From assembly GCA_964388275.1 (NCBI GenBank), contig CAYLZD010000045.1:1-22981 (forward strand): a stretch of 22,981 nt of DNA, given 5' to 3'. Both the position numbers and the translations under genes were made by a program. Positions 17,653 through 22,981 of the stretch are shown one piece after another. Every line of letters begins with the position of its first letter. The stretch's first letter is position 1. Under the pieces are notes generated by a model. It saw nothing but the letters and a program-made list of their open reading frames with translations. It searched no databases and had not been told where the DNA came from. The DNA comes from JARYLZ01 sp964388275. GTDB taxonomy: Bacteria > Bacteroidota > Ignavibacteria > SZUA-365.

Positions 17653-18879
17653 TTGACTTTCCTTGAACTGACGACAATCGTAATCGCGGCATTGACGCTT
17701 TTCGGCGTGGCGCTCGGGCATTATCCGCGGATGAGGATGAACCGGGCCACAATAACGCTGGTGGGCGCCACACTGCTCGTCGCCGTGGGCGCCATGACGC
17801 TGGACGAAGCTTTCGACTCCATCGACATGAACATCATCGCCTTGCTGTTCGCGACGATGATTATTTCCGTGAATCTCAGCGTTTCGGGTTTTTTCGGTCT
17901 CGTGATAAGCCGGGTGACGCGGCTGGCGCGCTCGCCGAAAATTCTTCTGGCGCTGGTCATTTCGGTATCCGGGGCATCGTCCGCTCTGTTCCTGAATGAT
18001 GTTGTGGTACTGATGTTCGCTCCTCTGGTTCTGGAAACAGCCCGCGCCCTCGGACGCCGGCCGATGCCGTACCTGATCGGACTCATGACCTCCGCGAACA
18101 TCGGTTCCACCGCCACTATCGTCGGCAACCCGCAGAACATGCTCATAGGCGTTTCGTCGGGTATTCCGTATCTGACTTTCGCCTCCTATCTCGCTCCCGT
18201 CGCCCTCGCCGGCATGGGCATCGCCTGGGCGATAATCGTGCTGGTTTACCGCCGCGAGTTCGCGCGCGCGGTATTCGAAAGCGGACCGGATCTCGTGGTT
18301 CGTCCCTACAAACCGCTGCTGCGCAAAAGCGTTTTCGCGGTTTCGGTCATGCTTGCGGCTTTCGTGTCGGGAGTGCCCGTGCCTCTCGCGGCGCTTTCGG
18401 CGGCCGCGATACTCTTAACCACGAGACGGCTGAAACCTGCGCGGGTCTTCAGGGAACTCGACTGGTCCCTGCTTGTTTTTTTCTCGGTGCTCTTCGTGGT
18501 GACCGGCGCACTCGAGAGCTCGGGCATTTCGGGGCGCCTGTTCGCCGCCCTGAGGCCTGCCATGGGCGAAGGCATCGCGCCGCTGTCGGTGATCGCCGCC
18601 GGTCTCAGCAACATCGTATCCAACGTGCCGGCTGTGCTGCTGTTCCGTCCCTTCATAGCGGGTCTCGCCGATCCCCAGCGCGCATGGCTGGCTCTCGCGA
18701 TGTCCAGCACACTTGCGGGGAACCTCACTCTGCTCGGTTCCGTGGCCAATCTCATAGTCGCCGAGTCGGCCGGCGTGCGCGGAGCGCCCATTTCCTTTCT
18801 CGAGTATCTCAAGGCGGGCGTGCCCATAACCATACTCACGCTCGCGACCGGTATCTTGTGGCTCAGCCTTGTGCCGTGA
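17653..18879 (+). CDS. ArsB/CitM/NhaD-type (SLC13-like) membrane permease
   Basis: 408-residue polytopic membrane protein of the ion-transporter superfamily. Family signatures: FLNDVVVLMFAPLVL, LMTSANIGSTATIVGNPQN and, in the second half, GLSNIVSNVPAVLLFRP and GNLTLLGSVANLIVAE. The two inverted halves each carry an N-x-P or S-N helix break, as expected. About ten hydrophobic segments are visible. The start is TTG at 17653, directly after an in-frame TGA at 17647; no ATG occurs before MRMNRATI, so TTG is the earliest possible start. The substrate may be an anion (arsenite, dicarboxylate, sulfate) or Na+; family signatures alone do not separate these. It follows the antiporter by 110 bp on the same strand and precedes the small hemerythrin-like gene by 19 bp. 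Confidence 0.88.
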   Translation: MTFLELTTIVIAALTLFGVALGHYPRMRMNRATITLVGATLLVAVGAMTLDEAFDSIDMNIIALLFATMIISVNLSVSGFFGLVISRVTRLARSPKILLALVISVSGASSALFLNDVVVLMFAPLVLETARALGRRPMPYLIGLMTSANIGSTATIVGNPQNMLIGVSSGIPYLTFASYLAPVALAGMGIAWAIIVLVYRREFARAVFESGPDLVVRPYKPLLRKSVFAVSVMLAAFVSGVPVPLAALSAAAILLTTRRLKPARVFRELDWSLLVFFSVLFVVTGALESSGISGRLFAALRPAMGEGIAPLSVIAAGLSNIVSNVPAVLLFRPFIAGLADPQRAWLALAMSSTLAGNLTLLGSVANLIVAESAGVRGAPISFLEYLKAGVPITILTLATGILWLSLVP

Positions 18880-18898
18880 AACGAACGGGAGTTGAAAC

Positions 18899-19129
18899 AT
18901 GGAGAAGGTGAACGGCGAATCGAAGCCTCTGAAACGAGCGACGGCGCTTCCCGGAGCATGCCGTTCGGGCGAGGATCTCCTCCGCTTTGCCGAAATGCTC
19001 GAAAGGCACATTCGCTTCGAGGAGCGCGTGCTGTTCGAGGCGGCGCAGGCGCTCTTTACGGGAGAGGAATTGCAGGCGCTGGCCGAGGCCTGCGAAAGGA
19101 TTCCCCGCGACGGAAACTGCGCGGTCTGA
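18899..19129 (+). CDS. Small protein resembling the C-terminal half of a hemerythrin domain
   Basis: 76 residues. GGGAG (18887-18891) lies 7 nt before the ATG, and the gene follows the permease after 19 bp. Residues about 27-68 (LLRFAEMLERHIRFEERVLF, then TGEELQALAEAC) match the last two helices of hemerythrin HHE domains, including the H-x5-E pattern that supplies iron ligands. The first two helices and their His ligands are absent, and residues 1-26 are unlike the family. Either it is a remnant of a full hemerythrin or a short partner protein. Upstream sequence is the permease gene, so the missing half is not hidden in another frame nearby. Function is unknown. Confidence 0.6.
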   Translation: MEKVNGESKPLKRATALPGACRSGEDLLRFAEMLERHIRFEERVLFEAAQALFTGEELQALAEACERIPRDGNCAV

Positions 19130-19241
19130 ATTCCGCGGCGTTACCGTCCGGCCCGGACGATTCCGGTGGTCTCCGTAGTTGGAACTCCTGCGGTCAGCAT
19201 TCGCTATGTCCGCCTGTCCGGCCGCGGGCGTCGGAGGCAAT

Positions 19242-19273
19242 AAAAAAAACGCCCGCCTTTTTGGTGGCGGGCG
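19242..19273 (-). terminator. Rho-independent terminator of the NlpC/P60 gene
   Basis: Read on the minus strand: 8-bp GC stem CGCCCGCC/GGCGGGCG (19266-19273 with 19250-19257) with an 8-nt loop, followed by eight T (19242-19249 as A on the plus strand). It starts 22 bp past the minus-strand stop. On the plus strand, GCGGGCGT (19224-19231) can pair with ACGCCCGC (19249-19256), followed by C and five T, so the region may also end the plus-strand transcript from the left. Confidence 0.9.
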
Positions 19274-19294
19274 GGATGAAGCGGAATTTCGAGG

Positions 19295-20164
19295 TCAGGG
19301 CCGTTTGAGCTCGGTCAGGCTGCTGGTGAGCACGCGACGCGCTCCGACGAATGTGCGCTGATAGTAACCCTGATCGATGGGCGAAATAATGACACCGTGC
19401 CGGGTGCTGGCATGCGCGAAGAGATTCTGTCCGACGTATATGCCGACATGCGAAACAGGGGCGCGGCGGCGGCGGGTTTTGAAGAAGACGAGATCGCCGG
19501 CTTTCAGATCGTCCTTGCGGATTTTGTGTCCGGCGCCGAACTGCTCGCTCGAACTGCGCGGCAGACGGACGCCGAAAGCCCGTGAATATATCGTGCCGAC
19601 GAAAGCCGAGCAGTCGAGACCGCGCACGGCATTCATGCCGCCGTAGCGATACGGATTGCCGAGCAGGTTGACTATCTCCTTCATCATGTCCACACGATTG
19701 ACGGCCGGGTTCGTCTCCACTGTTTCGTCGATTTCCTTGGCGGCCTGATCGTGCCTGATCAGTTTCTGCACCACGGCCTCCTCGGCTTCCGGCTCCTCGG
19801 CGCCGAATTCCTCATTGGACGCCAGATCTTCTTCCAGATCCTCCCTGTCGAGTCCCACCACATCGCGGCGCGAGGCGGCGCCGGACCAGGAACGATTGAC
19901 GATCACAAGATTTTTTTCCGCTCCAACGCTTTCCTTTTCGGCCGCGCTTAAGGCTTCTTCCTTGATAAGGGAATACGCGCCGACCTTTGTGGGATCGAGC
20001 AGATCGGACGTGGAACGTTTGGCGAGAGGGAGTTGGTCTGGAGCGAAGGAAGTGGAGGAGGTTCGGAAGCGGGGAAGCGGTTCCAGAGACGCGCAGCCCT
20101 GAATCATCAGCAGGATCGCCGTGAACGGTAAAAAAGAGACTAAAACATCGCGTGCTTTCTTCAT
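19295..20164 (-). CDS. NlpC/P60 (C40) peptidoglycan hydrolase, lipoprotein
   Basis: 289 residues. The start is ATG 20164, with an AAGGAA Shine-Dalgarno about 8 nt upstream; the longer frame to 20227 lacks a signal. Residues 1-24 form a lipoprotein signal ending IQGC (lipidated Cys24), so it should be anchored in the outer or inner membrane. Residues about 60-155 are a charged, strongly acidic linker (EDLEEDLASNEEF, EEPEAEEAV) without a recognised domain. The C-terminal NlpC/P60 domain (about 160-275) has GLDCSAFVG with Cys185, VSHVGIYVG with His239 and HASTRHG with His251, the expected catalytic set. Such enzymes cleave gamma-D-glutamyl-diamino-acid bonds in stem peptides. It is monocistronic, with a strong terminator downstream. 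Confidence 0.94.
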   Translation of the reverse strand: MKKARDVLVSFLPFTAILLMIQGCASLEPLPRFRTSSTSFAPDQLPLAKRSTSDLLDPTKVGAYSLIKEEALSAAEKESVGAEKNLVIVNRSWSGAASRRDVVGLDREDLEEDLASNEEFGAEEPEAEEAVVQKLIRHDQAAKEIDETVETNPAVNRVDMMKEIVNLLGNPYRYGGMNAVRGLDCSAFVGTIYSRAFGVRLPRSSSEQFGAGHKIRKDDLKAGDLVFFKTRRRRAPVSHVGIYVGQNLFAHASTRHGVIISPIDQGYYQRTFVGARRVLTSSLTELKRP

Positions 20165-20702
20165 ACAGTGTTCCTTCACGTCATTTCTTCGGTGAAGAAA
20201 CGCCTGATACGCCCGCTTACACGTCACGAACTCGACGGGAATTCAACACGGGAGCAGTTGAGATCCGGCTGCATGCCTCCGCAGGCATCCGGCGGGTTCT
20301 CAGTGCTGCTGTGGTGAATCCTTCATGGAATAAGAAGCGAAATGATCAGCCGGCGTTCAAACGTTCCGTTGTCGGATCCCCTTCCCGCCACGGACCTTCC
20401 GGAACATATCCTCACACGCAGTAAAGGATTATAAGGCCAAGGTCCGAATATCGCGAGAGGGCTTGTCATGCCTTCAAAAGGCTCTATGCTCATCCTCCTG
20501 AACGGAGAGGGAAAAATGGTTGGGTATAGATTCAGTGTCCATAAGATGGCGGACTCATTACCGGCTCGGAATCTACATCATCACGGGAAAAGATGCAAGT
20601 CTTGGAAAACGGCGGCGGTCTTGCTATCATTCGTCTCCAAAGCCGCGTGAAATGCCGCGGCGATTCTCCCTCCTCGAAATCAATGAAGCGCCGGAGCCGA
20701 CA
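20165..20702. other. 538-bp divergent intergenic region
   Basis: Lies between the divergent NlpC/P60 and HdrD-like genes. It holds a 7-bp perfect inverted repeat TTTCTTC/GAAGAAA with a 3-nt loop at 20184-20200, just upstream of the NlpC/P60 Shine-Dalgarno. A hairpin at 20265-20292 (ATGCCT/AGGCAT, flanked by a repeated ATCCGGC) is also present, plus a possible promoter at 20463-20490. Short open frames (for example 20468-20650 and 20520-20702) have no recognisable content. I see no tRNA. Confidence 0.5.
20463..20490 (+). promoter_or_regulatory. Possible promoter of the HdrD-like gene
   Basis: TTGTCA (20463-20468) and TATGCT (20485-20490) with a 16-bp spacer, about 205 bp upstream of the chosen start. 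It is an imperfect match and could be chance. Confidence 0.3.
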
Positions 20703-22715
20703 ATGCCTCTTAAAAACTTGGTTTTTTGGGCGGTTTTACTCATTTCCTTCGGATTTTTCGCGTTTACCGTGCGCCGCGTGGTATTCAAACTCCGTCTCGG
20801 GAAAGCCGAAAACCGTTTTCACGCCTGGGACGAGAGGATCGGAAATGTGCTGTCGGTAGCCGTCGGTCAGTCCAAAATCTTCCGGGATTCTATCGCGGGC
20901 CCCGTGCACGCCGGAATTTTCTGGGGATTCCTCGTGCTTCTCGTCGCGGTATTGGAATCCATCCTCGAGGGAGTGGCGCCGGGTCTCGGTTTTTCTTTCC
21001 TCGGACTGCCTTACAATCTCCTCGCGCTCGGCGGAGACCTGATGGGAGCGGTGGTGCTGGTCGCCGTGGCGGCTGCGCTTTTCCGCCGGCATGTGGCCGG
21101 ACCGAAGCGCGTGCGGGACATAGCCTCGAAGTCACAACTCGATGCCACGCTCATTCTGACCGCCATTGCGTTCATCATGCTCTCGATGTTCTCCCAGAAC
21201 GCGGCCCGCATCGCCTGCGGCGAGGCGGCGGATTTCGCGCCCGCCTGGAGGCCGCTGAGTTCGGCGCTTGCGGGCATGTTTTCAGGCGGCGACGGCACGC
21301 GCGCGCTGTTCGAGGTCTCCTGGTGGATACACATGGTTCTCGTGCTCGGCTTCCTGAATGCGCTGCCGTATTCCAAGCATTTCCACGTTCTGACCTCGAT
21401 ACCGAACACGTTTTTCAGCAACAGGGGGATTACGCCGGAACGGGACGGAGCGCTGGCGCCCGTGGATCTCGAGGACGAGAATGCCGAAAAATTCGGCGCG
21501 GCGGACATCGAGGATCTTACTTGGAAACAACTTTTCGACGGCTATACCTGCACGGAATGCGGCCGCTGCACGGCTTCATGCCCGGCCAATCTCACCGGCA
21601 AGCTCCTTTCTCCGAAGAAAATCATCGTCGATACGCGCGCCCGTCTGGAGGAGAAGGGCAACCTCTTGTTGAAAGGCGTAAACGAAGGGCCGGCTTTCGA
21701 GCGGCGTCTCGTTCACGACTTCATCTCCCCTCAGGAGCTCTGGTCCTGCACAACCTGCCGCGCCTGCGTGCAGGAATGCCCGGTGATGATAGAGCACGTG
21801 GACGAGATAGTGGACCTGCGCCGCGGCCTCGTGCTGACCGAGGGCGAGTTCCCGGAAGAGCTGCAACTCCTCTACAAGAATCTCGAAAACAATTTCGCCC
21901 CCTGGCAATTCAGTCCCGACGACCGCACGCAATGGGCCGAAGGCTTGGACATACCTCAACTTTCGCAGCTCGGCGGCGCCGAGCACATCGATTACCTGTT
22001 CTGGGTGGGCTGTGCCGGCTCTTATGACGCCCGCTACAAGAAAGTGAGCGTGGCTTTTGCGAAAATCCTGAAGAAGGCGGGCATCCGTTTCGCCATACTC
22101 GGCGTCGAGGAAAAGTGCAACGGCGACGCCGCCCGGCGCACGGGCAACGAGTATCTGGCTCAGATGCTCATCAGGGAGAATGTGGACACGTTGAACCGAT
22201 ACAGCGTCAAAAACATAGTCACCGCATGCCCTCACTGTTTCCACTCCCTTAAAAACGAATTCCCGCAGTTCGGAGGCGAGTACCGCGTGATACATCACTC
22301 CGAACTCCTGAGGGAGCTGGTCGAGCAGGGCATCATAAGTCTGGTCGAGCCGTTGCCCTGCCTCGCCGTATTTCACGACAGCTGCTATCTCGGCCGTTAC
22401 AACGGCATCTACGACGATCCCCGTCTCGCCATCGCCGAAGTCCCCGGATTGCGTATGACCGAAATGCCCCGCAACGGCGACCGCGGCCTCTGCTGCGGCG
22501 CGGGCGGCGGGCGCATGTTCATGGAAGAGAACGAGGGCAAACGTGTGAACCTGGAAAGAACCGAGGAAGCCCTCTCCACGGGCGCGGAAATCATCGCCTC
22601 TGCCTGCCCTTTCTGCATGACCATGCTCAGCGACGGCGTCGGCGAGAAAGGTGAAGCCGGCCGCGTCCGGGTGCGCGACATAGCGGAAATCGTCTACGAC
22701 TCGATGAGGAAATGA
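20703..22715 (+). CDS. HdrD-like membrane (Fe-S) oxidoreductase
   Basis: 670 residues. The N-terminal part (about 1-255) has five or six hydrophobic segments resembling the cytochrome b-type gamma subunit of nitrate reductase. Two 4Fe-4S clusters follow: C283TECGRC289...C293P and C349TTCRAC355...C359P. The C-terminal half contains two cysteine-rich CCG-type modules (WVGCAGSYDARYKK near 437, ACPHCFHSLKNEF, then FHDSCYLGRYN near 558, LCCGAGGGR near 597 and ACPFCMTML), as in heterodisulfide reductase subunit D and related lactate/glycolate oxidases. It probably moves electrons between a membrane quinone pool and a cytoplasmic thiol or other partner; the partner is not visible here. I chose ATG 20703 because the hydrophobic N-terminus begins there; the frame is open to 20520 without family character. 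The stop codon lies inside a 24-bp repeat. Confidence 0.92.
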   Translation: MPLKNLVFWAVLLISFGFFAFTVRRVVFKLRLGKAENRFHAWDERIGNVLSVAVGQSKIFRDSIAGPVHAGIFWGFLVLLVAVLESILEGVAPGLGFSFLGLPYNLLALGGDLMGAVVLVAVAAALFRRHVAGPKRVRDIASKSQLDATLILTAIAFIMLSMFSQNAARIACGEAADFAPAWRPLSSALAGMFSGGDGTRALFEVSWWIHMVLVLGFLNALPYSKHFHVLTSIPNTFFSNRGITPERDGALAPVDLEDENAEKFGAADIEDLTWKQLFDGYTCTECGRCTASCPANLTGKLLSPKKIIVDTRARLEEKGNLLLKGVNEGPAFERRLVHDFISPQELWSCTTCRACVQECPVMIEHVDEIVDLRRGLVLTEGEFPEELQLLYKNLENNFAPWQFSPDDRTQWAEGLDIPQLSQLGGAEHIDYLFWVGCAGSYDARYKKVSVAFAKILKKAGIRFAILGVEEKCNGDAARRTGNEYLAQMLIRENVDTLNRYSVKNIVTACPHCFHSLKNEFPQFGGEYRVIHHSELLRELVEQGIISLVEPLPCLAVFHDSCYLGRYNGIYDDPRLAIAEVPGLRMTEMPRNGDRGLCCGAGGGRMFMEENEGKRVNLERTEEALSTGAEIIASACPFCMTMLSDGVGEKGEAGRVRVRDIAEIVYDSMRK

Positions 22716-22791
22716 TGAATGCGGAATGATGAATGATGAATTGAGCCACGAAGGGGCGGCAGATGGGAATGATGAATGCGGAATGATGAAT
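22711..22791. repeat. 24-bp direct repeat overlapping the stop of the HdrD-like gene
   Basis: A perfect 24-bp AT-rich sequence, beginning AATGATGAATGCGG, occurs at 22711-22734 and 22768-22791 (57 bp apart). The first copy supplies the TGA stop (22713-22715) of the upstream gene. Both are built from ATGAATG and GGAATGATGAAT sub-units. Confidence 0.9.
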
Positions 22792-22981
22792 TATGAATTC
22801 AGCCCCGAAGGGGCGAAATGAGACAGCCCAGGGCGTCAGCCCTGGGTCACATGCGACACCATTAATCGATTGAGCCCCGCAGGGGCGGTATATCACAGCG
22901 CAGGGCGTCAGCCCTGCGAATTGCGGTCCAACGCAAACCGAGTTGGAGCCCCGCAGGGGCGGTATATCACAGCGCAGGGCG
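22743..22981. repeat. Array of two alternating GC-rich palindromes, cut by window edge
   Basis: Palindrome A (GAGCCCCGCAGGGGCG and variants) is at 22743-22759, 22800-22815, 22872-22887 and 22946-22961. Palindrome B (CAGGGCGTCAGCCCTG core) is at 22827-22846 and 22899-22918, and begins again at 22973, cut by the window end. Between A and B in the last two units the link GTATATCACAG is identical. Arms change together (CCCAGGG/CCCTGGG; CGCAGGG/CCCTGCG), so pairing is kept while sequence varies. Copies 3 and 4 are the most alike. No coding function is seen. Confidence 0.92.

Noticed and set aside
20468..20650. 60-codon open frame upstream of the HdrD-like gene
   Set aside because: No ribosome-binding site of note, no recognisable sequence and atypical composition; likely chance.
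20726..22027. 433-codon plus-strand frame inside the HdrD-like gene
   Set aside because: A +2 shadow frame, very Arg-rich, over a gene with clear Fe-S motifs in the other frame.
22711..22981. CRISPR array at the right edge
   Set aside because: Repeats are short perfect palindromes with irregular spacing (about 57-74 bp) and two alternating types; there are no regular unique spacers and no cas genes.

Overview
The window looks like a chromosomal segment of a high-GC bacterium from the Bacteroidota/FCB part of the tree. The main pointer is a secreted sugar dehydrogenase (220-1665, minus) ending in what looks like a type IX secretion sorting tail. A class II (B12-dependent) ribonucleotide reductase, an HdrD-like membrane iron-sulfur protein and dense palindromic repeats at the right edge are compatible with this. 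The genus cannot be read from the sequence. TGA is used as a normal stop in several genes, so the standard code applies.

Layout: (1) 1-219 is repeat-rich non-coding DNA with a 14-C run. (2) 220-1665, minus: PQQ-type glucose/sorbosone dehydrogenase-like secreted protein. (3) About 1843-9925, plus: a tightly coupled three-gene DNA-processing module. It encodes an SNF2-type helicase with an N-terminal phospholipase-D-like domain, a DUF1016/YhcG PDDEXK-nuclease-like protein, and a large Eco57I-type adenine methyltransferase with a target-recognition region. Its first gene lacks a usable start because TAA is the third codon after the best-placed ATG. Its third gene is cut by an in-frame TGA at 8774, so as sequenced the module appears broken in two places. 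(4) 10221-11423: anmK (cell-wall recycling). (5) 11570-15215: strong sigma-70-like promoter, a leader of about 190 nt with mutually exclusive pairings, then nrdJ, closed by a hairpin terminator. (6) 15386-19129: KefB-like cation/proton antiporter with an RCK domain, an ArsB/CitM-type permease, and a tiny protein resembling the C-terminal half of a hemerythrin domain. (7) 19295-20164, minus: NlpC/P60 lipoprotein hydrolase with a clear terminator. (8) 20703-22715: HdrD-like (Fe-S) membrane oxidoreductase. (9) 22711-22981: a 24-bp direct repeat that runs through the stop codon of the previous gene, then alternating copies of two palindromes continuing past the window edge.

The helicase/nuclease/methyltransferase genes overlap by 4 and 1 bases and are probably co-translated as a restriction/defence unit. 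The flanking genes are housekeeping, envelope and transport functions with no evident link to it. The most interesting points are the two nonsense lesions in one module, a duplicated palindrome embedded in frame inside the nuclease gene, an AT-richer target-recognition segment in the methyltransferase, and the structured leader of nrdJ.
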